Shown in pieces: positions 39,503 to 48,295 of a stretch of 58,700 nucleotides of DNA. The DNA comes from an uncultured Bacteroidota bacterium. GTDB taxonomy: Bacteria; Bacteroidota; Bacteroidia; Bacteroidales; WCHB1-69. The translations under genes and the position numbers were made by a program. Within the stretch, counting starts at the first letter, position 1. Every line of letters starts with the position of its first letter. The notes under the pieces were generated by a model. It was not told the DNA's origin and ran no database searches. It was given only the letters and a program-made list of their open reading frames with translations. The stretch is from assembly GCA_902774175.1 (NCBI GenBank), contig CACYHG010000005.1, positions 1 to 58,700 of the forward strand, given 5' to 3'.

Positions 39503-40813
39503 CTAACGTTGGATGGAAGCCTTTGCGTCAGGAGCGTTGATATCAAAGGAGAGGCTCAAACGCACAGTGTTCTTCAACGGATGGGTTCCGGACAGGCCGT
39601 CCACCGGAAGCACAGCGATGTAGGAGGCGTCGAAATAGACGATGCTATATTTCAGGCCGGCACCGAAGGTGAAATATTTACGTGCGCCTTTGCCCTTGGC
39701 TTCGTTGAAATAACCGCAACGGACAGAGAAGAGGTCGTTGTAGGTGTACTCAACACCAAAATTGAGGATGTACTCATCCAGCTCCTCACGGATACCGCCG
39801 GGGGCGTCGAACCAGGAGCGGTAGAGAGCGTCGATCACGGAAACGTCGCGCGGATCCTTTGCGGTGATCATTGTCTCAGCCTGGTCAACCACCTTCGTGA
39901 CCTTGCCGTTCACAGTGTCGTTCTTATAGGAGACCGTGCTCGGCACCAACAGCTTGTTGACATCGAACTCGAAGGTCAGTTTGTTGAACTTGTCGACATA
40001 CATGGTGTAGGCGACACCAAGACGGAAATTGGCAGGGAGGAAATCCTTCTCCATATCGGCGGAGTAGGAAATCTTGTTACCAATGTTGGAAATGGTCAGA
40101 CCGGCACCGATCAGACTTTTGTAAAGGTTGTTCGCCTTCAGTTCGGTCTGATAGAACAGCGACACGTCAGCCGCACCGGCAAGACCCGGTTTCAGATCAC
40201 TGGTGTTGGTCGAGACATCGCTGACCGTGGTCAGGTTTGAATAGATGAAACGTCCGGTCACTGCCATGGAGAAGTTGTCCGTCAACTTGCGGGAGTAGGC
40301 GGCATCCAGGGCAAACTCGTGAGGTTTGACATTCTCAAAAATGGCTGCACCGTCGTAATCGGTAATGTCCATTTCACCCAACGAGAAATAGGTCAGGGAC
40401 ATGGAAATGGCATCCAAGGATGAGAGCTTCACATGACCGGCAAGGTATGCCATATAGATGTCCTGCAGACCGAGTCCCAGACCTGCCAGCCATGGGCTGT
40501 AAGTTGCCGAGACACCGAGTTTGCTTTTGGAGAAAGCGTACTTTGCGGCATTCCAATGCTGGGCGTTCATATCATCCGGAAGGGCGACACCCACTTCACC
40601 CATTCCACCGGTACGGGCGTCCGGCCCAACTTGCAGGAAGGAGACCGCCGTGGTCAACGGGCGGATTGTACTTCCGTTATAATACTGTCCGCTTCCCGTA
40701 TAACCGGATTTTTTGGACTGGGCATTCACCGATGTTGTTCCACAAAGGATAACAAACATCATAAAGAGACCGACCGATTGCTTCAATTGCTTCAACATTT
40801 GCGTCTGTATCAT
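39503..40813 (-). CDS. porV: T9SS outer membrane protein PorV (LptO)
   Basis: A 436-residue outer membrane beta-barrel of the FadL-like PorV/PorQ family. In Porphyromonas gingivalis PorV receives T9SS cargo from the translocon and carries it to the sortase PorU. A signal peptide (about 1-31) precedes the family start FLQVGPDARTGGMGEVGVA, followed by DMNAQHWNAAKYAF and a barrel ending FDINAPDAKASIQR. A second start 15 nt downstream is possible. It lies directly downstream of porU but has its own promoter. Confidence 0.93.
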   Translation of the reverse strand: MIQTQMLKQLKQSVGLFMMFVILCGTTSVNAQSKKSGYTGSGQYYNGSTIRPLTTAVSFLQVGPDARTGGMGEVGVALPDDMNAQHWNAAKYAFSKSKLGVSATYSPWLAGLGLGLQDIYMAYLAGHVKLSSLDAISMSLTYFSLGEMDITDYDGAAIFENVKPHEFALDAAYSRKLTDNFSMAVTGRFIYSNLTTVSDVSTNTSDLKPGLAGAADVSLFYQTELKANNLYKSLIGAGLTISNIGNKISYSADMEKDFLPANFRLGVAYTMYVDKFNKLTFEFDVNKLLVPSTVSYKNDTVNGKVTKVVDQAETMITAKDPRDVSVIDALYRSWFDAPGGIREELDEYILNFGVEYTYNDLFSVRCGYFNEAKGKGARKYFTFGAGLKYSIVYFDASYIAVLPVDGLSGTHPLKNTVRLSLSFDINAPDAKASIQR

Positions 40814-40917
40814 AATTGTTATTATTGAATTATTATCTAACTAAATTTCTATTCCATTGACAAAGTGCCCTTTATAACAAATCTGCATATAAGGGGACGC
40901 TCCACCAATTGGAACTT

Positions 40918-40926
40918 GCAAAAGTA
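40918..40926 (-). promoter_or_regulatory. porV promoter
   Basis: TACTTTTGC on the minus strand in the 161-bp gap between porU and porV. It gives a leader of about 95 nt and would allow porV to be made at higher level than porU. Confidence 0.65.
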
Positions 40927-40974
40927 TATAAATTATGCTTATGAAAATTGCAATTGCACATTTTTTTTTTCACA

Positions 40975-43900
40975 CTACAAAATAACCAGCTTTTCTGTCC
41001 GCTCCTGAACCTTCCCATCGTCCGTTCGCACAGTGATTTTATAAAAATATACCCCCTTTGCGAGACGCCCTCCGAAATCATCGCGGCCGTCCCAGTTCAC
41101 AGGTCCGCACCGGTACGATTCCGCATATTCCGTATGAGTGAGGGTCCGGACAAGCCGTCCCGACACCGTGAATACCTGGATGCGCACCTCCAGCGTTTTG
41201 TTGACCTGGTTATGTTCGAAATAGAACGAGGTATGCGTGGTGAAGGGATTGGGATAGTTCAGCACATGATCCAGCTTAAGCTCCTTTTCATCCGCCACCT
41301 TAAAACGTATTGAGGCCTCCCCACGGTTATTCAGGACATCCCATGCGCGCAGTTCGAGCGTATGCTCCCCTTCCGGCAGCCCGGAGAGCAGGTATCGGAC
41401 TGTCCCGGCCAGACTGCTGTTCTCCATACACTCGAAATAGTCATTCAGAATCATACGGTTCGCCTCATCCTGATCCAGAACCGCAACGATGTCGTGACCA
41501 ATGCCGATGCCGGCCGTATTGACCCCGTTCTCGTCACGTATCTCCGCAAGTAGTGTGGGATGGTTGCCGACAGTCCCACCGCTGACAAACGACTCGTCAT
41601 TCAGATAGAGACGGATTTCCGGACCATTGTTGTCCGCAATCACCGTATCGCACACACCACCGATCCATACTGAATCGTAGCCGTTGGCATCAGTCCGGTC
41701 CCCCTGCGCATAGTAGCTGACCTTTCCATACCCATAATCGTAGTTGATGTCCTTCGGCAGCAGGAAACCGAACCTGAAACGTCCGTTCACGACAGAAATC
41801 TTACCTTTATATAAGATGTTTTTCTGCAACTGGAACTCCCTCTCCACGCTGTTGCTGTTGTTCAGAAGGGTTTTTACGGTGGAGGACTTGTCGTATATGG
41901 TAGGGTAGATATACCCGTTGAACTGCGGGTCAACCGAGCCGTCGGCACCGCAGACGTGCCCGCTGACCGTCACATAGGACAAGGCCTGCAATGTGTCCCT
42001 GAGAAGTTCCGAAAAACCGTTCACACTGTCCGTCCGCACCATCCGTTTCGGGAAGGCAAGCGTCATGGAAGGGTCTCCGAAAAAGATGTACATCTGCACC
42101 ATCCCGCAATTGTTCTTCGCATTCGCGAACACCTCCCCCATTGTCAGGTGGCCGCCGAGACTGTCATCCTGCAGGGCATTCCGGAACAGCTGGAGGCCGA
42201 ACGATTCGTTAGTCGCCCCGTAGGAGCTGCGGGAGGCCGAAATCACACCGATGGCGCCGCCGTCCGATTTGAAAAGCATCTCCTCAGAAGGTGAAATGGA
42301 ACTCAGACGGTCATAGGCTCCGAACGAGCATGAGCCGGCATAGAATAAAGGAAGGTTGTACCGGTTGCTCCAGCCGTTGATGTCGGAGCGTTTCAGAAAA
42401 CGCTCGTGCGCCCAGCCGTTATCCCCGCCATGGCCCATATATGTCAGCCACAGACAGCCTTTGTTCACCCGTTGGTTCAAAGCCTCCGTGGCATCCGGAT
42501 AACGCTGGCCCTGCGAGGTTGAGACCTTCCTGTAGGCATCCAAATAGATTTTTTCAACATTATAGACCGGATAATTGCCGGTCACATATCTGGCGATATT
42601 GTCCGCATTGGAAAAGTGCCCCATGTCATCCGCATCATCATCCGCACAAAAAGCTATGATGTTGCGCCAATCCGCAAGATTTTGGACCACATTGGCGGAA
42701 CCTCCGCCCAACAGCTCCATGGATGCATACTGCATAATCTTGCGCACCACTACGGAAGCCTGCGAGGCGGTGCTTGCCGGGATACGCCCGACACCGGCGT
42801 CCATTGTACCGGAATTGCCACTCCCCTCATAATTGTCCAATTTCACGAAAAAATCGTCAGTGGAGAGGCATCCGTCCACATCAAACACGGCTTCCTCCTG
42901 ATAATTCGGAATATAACAGCTCCCCGTACCCTTCCTGTTGCGGAAATCATACGACACCTTCCCGAAAAGCAGCAGATTCTTCGGGGGGTCGGACGGATAC
43001 CGTTCATATAACATTTTCATAAAATTACGGATCGCGGAGATATCCTGTGCGCCACTTCCGAACTCGTTATAGACCTGCGTTGTGGTCACAACGGCAACCC
43101 GCATGCCGTCGTTGCTGCGGCGGAAAGCGGCCAGCTGCTCCGCGGCTGACAGGAATGACGGATGGGTGACAATCACCAGATCCACCGCCTCCAAAGAGTG
43201 CAGATCCTGGTGCGGCACAGCACCCACAGGAACCACCTCATACATGGCAGAACCGTAAAATGAGACGAACTCGCGCAGATTGTCGGACGGGAGACGGAAC
43301 GAAATGGAGCCGTCCCCATTGTCGGTTGTAACAACCTCCCTGCAGCGGAACGGATCGGTCACATCCCAAACCGTCGGGGAATGGCCGGCGCTCTCCAGAC
43401 GGTATTCCGTCACATTGCCCGAACCCACCGAAGAGATGCAGCGGAAATCGACCTGCGCGGCATACTGCCGCAAACGGCATTCGGCTGTAAGCTCCACGTA
43501 ATCCAGCCAGCCCTTGGCGGTATTGGCAGGCTTGCTGTAATTCACATTCAGCGCAAAGGATGGTGATGATGGGATAAAGGCGTAACGCATCCTCTTCACC
43601 TGGCCGTTACCTGACGGAAAATTAAGTGACTCCATCTGTCCGCCATCCGCCGCAAATGTGAAATACGAGGCGTATGAGGGCGAGGATGCGGCCAGACAAA
43701 GCTGCATAACCACCTGCGATCCTCCTGCAAGTTCCGGCAGCGAAAAGGTGTACTTCCGGCTTGTGACGGCATCAAAGGCATCCTTGAACCACAGGCGCCC
43801 CACCTCCGTGGGATTCAGATTGTCCTCCTCCAGCACCTGATGATACAGATATGATGAGACCTGATGGGTGGGGGCGTCCGTCACTGAAGACAATCCGGTC

Positions 43901-44793
43901 ACTGTCCGGGTTGGGGCCTGACGGAGCTTGACGAAATAGTAGCCGTAATCAGAATAAATATTAAATGTATGGGTGAAATTGAGCGAATGGTCGGTTTGCC
44001 ATCCCACAATGCCACGCGCATAGAACAGGATATAGTCTTCAGGGTCGAACAGGCCGTCACCGTCGGCATCCACCACCTTGACGGACACCTCCTCCAAATC
44101 GTCCGGCACGGGCTCCTGCGTGGCTTCCGGCATCTGGTATCCGCCGCTGCCGTATATTGAGATGCTCCGTATGTCCAGACCATTCATGGAAACTCCCATG
44201 GATGAGAGATGCTGGTATGTCAGCTTGTGGATGCCTGTCTTCTGCACCGCCACCTTGTAGACCTCACCCGACGACAGTACGGAATGGGCCGCATATTGCT
44301 TCTGCGCGAACTGACGGATGGCCGGCACGGCAACCGGTTCGCCCTCCAGCCGGAACGAGACCAGCTTCTCATAGCGACCCTCATGACGGCGGAACGGCAC
44401 GACACAAACCTCCGCAACCGGTTGTTTCCGCGTCACCAGCGGATTAACACGGCAATTGTCGGTAATGGTGTCGATGCAGGAGAGCGGCAGAAGGGCACGC
44501 TCCCTGTCAGTCAGCGGCTGCCAGCTTGAACCGGACAACCGCACGCGGAACGACCCGTCCGACATGCGTGGCACCTGCATGCGCCACACCGGCAGCAACC
44601 GGTCACCGCACGCCTCCATAAAGGCGCCGTCAAACCAGAGATACGACCGCACCTCACCGGATGACAGCTCCTGACTGCAGATTCGCCATGCCTGCAAATC
44701 CGCCTCTTTTGTCCATTGTTGGCCGGAAACCGATGCGCAGATCCAGATCATGAATCCGCACAGCCATATCCGACATTTTTTAATTCTGCACAT
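40975..44793 (-). CDS. porU: T9SS C-terminal signal peptidase/sortase PorU
   Basis: A 1272-residue secreted cysteine protease. A signal peptide (about 1-24) is followed by a long N-terminal part and a C25 (gingipain-type) domain. The catalytic His is about residue 788 (GHGGDNGW) and the Cys about residue 822 (YAGSCSFG). PorU removes the C-terminal sorting domain of T9SS cargo and joins the protein to A-LPS on the cell surface. The C-terminus itself is a sorting-type domain (NYPNPF, GVYFYKI, ends EKLVIL), as in known PorU proteins. It is 11 nt downstream of an M23 peptidase gene. Confidence 0.95.
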   Translation of the reverse strand: MCRIKKCRIWLCGFMIWICASVSGQQWTKEADLQAWRICSQELSSGEVRSYLWFDGAFMEACGDRLLPVWRMQVPRMSDGSFRVRLSGSSWQPLTDRERALLPLSCIDTITDNCRVNPLVTRKQPVAEVCVVPFRRHEGRYEKLVSFRLEGEPVAVPAIRQFAQKQYAAHSVLSSGEVYKVAVQKTGIHKLTYQHLSSMGVSMNGLDIRSISIYGSGGYQMPEATQEPVPDDLEEVSVKVVDADGDGLFDPEDYILFYARGIVGWQTDHSLNFTHTFNIYSDYGYYFVKLRQAPTRTVTGLSSVTDAPTHQVSSYLYHQVLEEDNLNPTEVGRLWFKDAFDAVTSRKYTFSLPELAGGSQVVMQLCLAASSPSYASYFTFAADGGQMESLNFPSGNGQVKRMRYAFIPSSPSFALNVNYSKPANTAKGWLDYVELTAECRLRQYAAQVDFRCISSVGSGNVTEYRLESAGHSPTVWDVTDPFRCREVVTTDNGDGSISFRLPSDNLREFVSFYGSAMYEVVPVGAVPHQDLHSLEAVDLVIVTHPSFLSAAEQLAAFRRSNDGMRVAVVTTTQVYNEFGSGAQDISAIRNFMKMLYERYPSDPPKNLLLFGKVSYDFRNRKGTGSCYIPNYQEEAVFDVDGCLSTDDFFVKLDNYEGSGNSGTMDAGVGRIPASTASQASVVVRKIMQYASMELLGGGSANVVQNLADWRNIIAFCADDDADDMGHFSNADNIARYVTGNYPVYNVEKIYLDAYRKVSTSQGQRYPDATEALNQRVNKGCLWLTYMGHGGDNGWAHERFLKRSDINGWSNRYNLPLFYAGSCSFGAYDRLSSISPSEEMLFKSDGGAIGVISASRSSYGATNESFGLQLFRNALQDDSLGGHLTMGEVFANAKNNCGMVQMYIFFGDPSMTLAFPKRMVRTDSVNGFSELLRDTLQALSYVTVSGHVCGADGSVDPQFNGYIYPTIYDKSSTVKTLLNNSNSVEREFQLQKNILYKGKISVVNGRFRFGFLLPKDINYDYGYGKVSYYAQGDRTDANGYDSVWIGGVCDTVIADNNGPEIRLYLNDESFVSGGTVGNHPTLLAEIRDENGVNTAGIGIGHDIVAVLDQDEANRMILNDYFECMENSSLAGTVRYLLSGLPEGEHTLELRAWDVLNNRGEASIRFKVADEKELKLDHVLNYPNPFTTHTSFYFEHNQVNKTLEVRIQVFTVSGRLVRTLTHTEYAESYRCGPVNWDGRDDFGGRLAKGVYFYKITVRTDDGKVQERTEKLVIL

Positions 44794-44804
44794 ATCCGTT
44801 AATT

Positions 44805-46568
44805 TTAACGAACCCTCAACCGCTGTCCGTCACGAATGAAATCGGAACGCAACCCGTTCAACCGCTTGATTGCAGCCACAGTCGTGTGGTTTCTGCGGGC
44901 AATCTGCGACAAGGTGTCACCAGGACGGACCTTGTAATAGACTGCCTTTGACGAAGCGGCTGAAGCGGACCCGCCGTAAGGTTTCAAATAGTTAAACGTT
45001 TCACGGGTTATTTTTAGTGTGTCACTCCGCAACCTATTTGAATCAAAATCGATAATATGGCGCGGATTGAAGGGCACACCCTTGTAGCGCACCTCAAAAT
45101 GCAGGTGTGGTCCTGTCGAACGTCCTGTACTGCCCACCAGTGCGACCACATCTCCGGCCCTGACCTCCTGATTTTGGGTGACCAGCAGTTTCGAGCAATG
45201 CGCATAGAAGGTCTCCAATCCGTTCAGGTGCCTGACCACGACAACGTTGCCGTAAGTCCTGCTACGCTTGGCAATACGCACATAACCGTCAAAAATGCAG
45301 CGGATGGTGTCGCCGGTCCTGTTTTTTGTATCCACGCCGTAATGGTACCGGTAGCGCCGCCAGCCGAACTCGGAGGTGACTTCAGTGAAAGGCGGCATCC
45401 GGTAGCTTGAATCCACCAGCGGCAGGTATATGGTATCCTCCAGATGGCTGAAATCCGCCTTGGGGATATGTATGGAAACCGAATCCCAGTTTTCAAAAAC
45501 CATTGAGAGCATCTCCGGAGAGACTCCGGTGGTGTCGTTGTCATCGTACCAGACATTCTCCATATCAAGCGTATCCTCTCCGGAATCGTTTTCCGTCACG
45601 TCGCCCGCCTCATCCAGAAAAAAACGGGAGGCCATATCCTGGAAATAATAGGGATAGAGCGCATAGATGAAATCGCTGTCGTGGCAGCTCTCCACCATAG
45701 TCGGTTCAAATGGAATCCGGTTGGCCATCCGCACCGCCTCCGCATCAATGGAATCACGCATATTGGCGGCAATCTGCGCCAGACATGCGTCCCTGTATAC
45801 AAAGGCATAGGCATACATCGCACCCTGCGGGCAATGCTCCAACACCTCGTTGAAGCTGCGGCACGCCTCGCGGTTCCGGTCAAGCCCGCGAAACAACTGC
45901 CCCCTGATAAAGGCAATCCGGCAACGCAATGTGTCCGAAAGGTCGGCAAAAGCCTCCAGAGTGTCCAGCACCGCAAGCTTTTCAACCGGATTGTTTAGAA
46001 CATGTAACAAATAATCCGCCCGATGCAAGGCAAACAGTCGCTCATCCGATGTCCCGCTGACAGTTTGGGACACTTTGTATGAATGACGTTCCAGCAGCTG
46101 TTCCGCCTCATCCCAACGCGCATCGGCGACTGTGGTGCGCAGCAGCAGCAGCTCCGCCTTGGCTGCCATGACGGAATCCGTCTGACGCTGCCGCAACAAA
46201 TGGAGATATTTTCGCACATTGTCGTAATCGCACTGGTAAAAATAGCTCTCCGCCAGCATCAGGCATGCCCTGTCGGCACAAGGTGAGGCGCTTCCCTCCC
46301 ATACTGACAGCTCAGTCTGAACCTCAGCCAGCAGACGCGATACCCGGACAGAGGTGTCGCTGAAGGCGTAATTGAACAGGGGCAGAATGGTGTCAAAGCG
46401 TTCCGGCACCGTCCGCTGCAGCTGCACGGAGACCTGCTGCAGCTTTTTGGCGTTACGCTTCAGCATTTTTTCGCATGGGCTTCCCCAAAGGACACCGCCT
46501 GAAACAGGCTCCGCCGCAAGCAGCATCCCCATGGACAAACACACCGTATATAATATTTTCCTTAGCAT
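44805..46568 (-). CDS. M23 (LytM) metallopeptidase with helical-repeat N-domain and LysM
   Basis: A 587-residue exported protein. A signal peptide (about 1-24) is followed by about 300 residues of helical, TPR-like sequence. An M23 domain with the full zinc set (HYGVD and GPHLHFE) and a C-terminal LysM module (YKVRPGDTLSQIARRNHTTV...NGL) follow. M23 enzymes cleave peptidoglycan peptides and LysM binds glycan strands. The start at 46568 begins the signal peptide; a longer frame would read through a poly-A/T leader. It is 11 nt upstream of porU and probably in its transcript, so it may open the cell wall for T9SS assembly (inference). Confidence 0.85.
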   Translation of the reverse strand: MLRKILYTVCLSMGMLLAAEPVSGGVLWGSPCEKMLKRNAKKLQQVSVQLQRTVPERFDTILPLFNYAFSDTSVRVSRLLAEVQTELSVWEGSASPCADRACLMLAESYFYQCDYDNVRKYLHLLRQRQTDSVMAAKAELLLLRTTVADARWDEAEQLLERHSYKVSQTVSGTSDERLFALHRADYLLHVLNNPVEKLAVLDTLEAFADLSDTLRCRIAFIRGQLFRGLDRNREACRSFNEVLEHCPQGAMYAYAFVYRDACLAQIAANMRDSIDAEAVRMANRIPFEPTMVESCHDSDFIYALYPYYFQDMASRFFLDEAGDVTENDSGEDTLDMENVWYDDNDTTGVSPEMLSMVFENWDSVSIHIPKADFSHLEDTIYLPLVDSSYRMPPFTEVTSEFGWRRYRYHYGVDTKNRTGDTIRCIFDGYVRIAKRSRTYGNVVVVRHLNGLETFYAHCSKLLVTQNQEVRAGDVVALVGSTGRSTGPHLHFEVRYKGVPFNPRHIIDFDSNRLRSDTLKITRETFNYLKPYGGSASAASSKAVYYKVRPGDTLSQIARRNHTTVAAIKRLNGLRSDFIRDGQRLRVR

Positions 46569-46578
46569 CTTTAAAATA

Positions 46579-46637
46579 GAAAAGGCATTGACGGGAATCA
46601 AGCCTTTTCCAAAAAAATGAAAAAAATGAAAAAAATC
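46579..46637 (-). promoter_or_regulatory. Leader of the M23-porU unit: 9-bp tandem repeat and hairpin
   Basis: Three tandem 9-mers, AAAAAAATG, AAAAAAATG and AAAAAAATC (46611-46637), are followed, reading toward the gene, by an 8-bp perfect hairpin (GAAAAGGC 46579-46586 with GCCTTTTC 46602-46609). The hairpin ends 11 nt before the ATG and could hide the ribosome entry site. Slipped-strand change in the 9-mers would alter spacing. Function is inferred from position only. Confidence 0.4.
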
Positions 46638-46645
46638 AATCAAAA

Positions 46646-46669
46646 AATATTTTCGACAACTAAAATATT
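46646..46669 (-). terminator. Possible weak terminator after tRNA-Met
   Basis: AATATTTT (46646-46653) pairs with AAAATATT (46662-46669) and is followed on the minus strand by T-rich sequence. The stem is pure A/T, so read-through from the tRNA promoter into the M23-porU genes is plausible. Confidence 0.4.
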
Positions 46670-46681
46670 CTCAAATACTTT

Positions 46682-46758
46682 TGGTGGCGAGGACGAGAGT
46701 TGAACTCGTGACCTCCGGGTTATGAATCCGACGCTCTAACCAACTGAGCTACCTCGCC
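46682..46758 (-). tRNA. tRNA-Met (CAT), elongator type
   Basis: A 77-nt cloverleaf on the minus strand with acceptor GGCGAGG/CCTCGCC, anticodon CAT in ATTCATAAC, T-arm GTTCAACTC and encoded CCA. The paired first base of the acceptor and the D-arm GTAGCTCAGTTGG argue against an initiator. Confidence 0.95.
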
Positions 46759-46771
46759 GGTAAAAAGTTTT

Positions 46772-46780
46772 GCAAAAGTA
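46772..46780 (-). promoter_or_regulatory. tRNA-Met promoter
   Basis: TACTTTTGC on the minus strand, 14 nt upstream of the tRNA. No other clear promoter was seen for the M23-porU genes, so this one may serve them by read-through. Confidence 0.6.
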
Positions 46781-46823
46781 GCACTTTTTAGAACATCTTT
46801 TTCCATTTACCCGGAATTTTTTT

Positions 46824-48230
46824 TTAATAGTAGCTGCTGCCGTCAAAACAATGGGTGCAGATTTGCGATTTCGGCAGCCCTATAGCCTTGACCAGCGTCT
46901 CCAGCGGATTATACTTTAATGTTGTTATTTTCAGCTCATTCCGAATAATCCCAACCATCTTGTTGTATTGCGGGGAACCTGTGGTGGCATAGGCCTGCAG
47001 ATTCCGGTTCTCATCCCCCTCCAGACGCTCGATCACACGGCGCGTGATAAGCTCCTTGGAGGATTTGGAGGCGGAAAAGTTGATGTAGGTGCACGGAAAT
47101 ATCAGTGGAGGGCAGGCGATACGCATGTGAACCTCCTTGGCGCCGTATCCGTAGAGCACGCTCACATTGTCCCGCAGCTGTGTCCCACGGACGATGGAAT
47201 CGTCACAGAACACCACGCGGCTGCCCTTGATAAGGGAGCGGTTGGCAATAAGCTTCATTTTTGCAACCAGATCGCGCCGTTTCTGGTCGGAAGGCATGAA
47301 ACTGCGCGGCCATGTCGGCGTATATTTGGCAATGACCCCGCGGTAAGGCACACCCTTGCCGACGGCATAGCCCATAGCCATACCGATGCCGGAATCCGGA
47401 ATCGGACTCACCATGTCGGCCTCCACATCGTCCTTCCTGCCCATCTCGCAGCCGCAGGAATAGCGAACCTCCTCGACATTGCGCCCCTCGTAGCTGCACA
47501 CAGGATATCCGTAATAGACCCAAAGGAAGGAGCATATCTGCATCTTGTCGTTCGGCTTCCGCAGCTGTTCGTAGCCGTCAGCGGTAACCTGAACAATTTC
47601 GCCCGGCCCCAAATCACGGACAATCTCAAACCCAAGATTGGGGAAGCTGCAGCTTTCCGATGCCAGCGCATAGCCATCCTCCTTTTGCGCCAGGATTATG
47701 GGAGTGCGGCCCAGTTTGTCACGGGCGGCGATGAGGCCGTTTTCCGTCAGGATCAGCATGGAGCAGGAGCCCTTAACCTTCCTGTACACATTTTCAATGC
47801 CTTCAACAAAAGTCTTCCCTTCGTTTATCAGCAAGGCGACAAGTTCCGTCTGGTTGAAGACGCCGGAATTCTGCTCGCTGAAATGGTTACCCTTGTTCAG
47901 GAAATCCTGCACCAGTTCCTCCATGTTGACAATCTTGGCAACCGTCACGATGGCGAACCGTCCCAGATGGCAGTTCATGGTGATGGGCTGCGGGTCGGTG
48001 TCGCTGACGACCCCGATGCCGCTGCTGCCTGAAAAACCGGGAAGCTCCGGCTCAAACTTTGTGCGGAAATATGAGTTTTCAATATTGTGGATTGCACGGT
48101 GGAAATGGTTGTCCGCATTAAGCGTGATCATACCGCCGCGACGTGTCCCCATGTGGAAATGGTAGTCAATGCCATAAAAAAGGTCACTTACACAATCCCG
48201 ATGCTGTATCGTTCCAAAAAAACCACCCAT
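46824..48230 (-). CDS. PurF-like amidophosphoribosyltransferase lacking the catalytic cysteine
   Basis: A 468-residue protein with both PurF domains: an N-terminal class II glutamine amidotransferase fold and a C-terminal phosphoribosyltransferase with the PRPP loop VVFCDDSIVRGTQ. PurF normally starts MCGI(F/V)G, with Cys as the N-terminal nucleophile. Here the protein starts MGGFFGTI, so the nucleophile is Gly. Conserved RGG and GRFAIVT segments remain. A C-terminal CxxC (ICTHCFDG) and CGC resemble the iron-sulfur ligands of the Bacillus-type enzyme. It may use free ammonia or have a different role. A true purF is not in the window. Confidence 0.85.
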   Translation of the reverse strand: MGGFFGTIQHRDCVSDLFYGIDYHFHMGTRRGGMITLNADNHFHRAIHNIENSYFRTKFEPELPGFSGSSGIGVVSDTDPQPITMNCHLGRFAIVTVAKIVNMEELVQDFLNKGNHFSEQNSGVFNQTELVALLINEGKTFVEGIENVYRKVKGSCSMLILTENGLIAARDKLGRTPIILAQKEDGYALASESCSFPNLGFEIVRDLGPGEIVQVTADGYEQLRKPNDKMQICSFLWVYYGYPVCSYEGRNVEEVRYSCGCEMGRKDDVEADMVSPIPDSGIGMAMGYAVGKGVPYRGVIAKYTPTWPRSFMPSDQKRRDLVAKMKLIANRSLIKGSRVVFCDDSIVRGTQLRDNVSVLYGYGAKEVHMRIACPPLIFPCTYINFSASKSSKELITRRVIERLEGDENRNLQAYATTGSPQYNKMVGIIRNELKITTLKYNPLETLVKAIGLPKSQICTHCFDGSSYY

Positions 48231-48295
48231 TGTATCTTATAAAATTTATTTGTTTATATAATATATTAAATGTAATCAGATATACTGTTCCCCCT

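Noticed and set aside
46569..46643. Longer start of the M23 peptidase at 46643
   Set aside because: It would translate the poly-A/T 9-mer repeats into a FFHFFHFF run before the signal peptide; the ATG at 46568 gives a normal signal peptide.
46682..46758. Reading the CAT-anticodon tRNA as initiator tRNA or tRNA-Ile2
   Set aside because: The paired first acceptor base excludes a typical initiator; the overall sequence matches elongator tRNA-Met better than lysidine-modified tRNA-Ile, though a classifier would settle this.
46968..48032. A 354-codon open frame on the plus strand
   Set aside because: It is antisense to the PurF-like gene and shows no domain.
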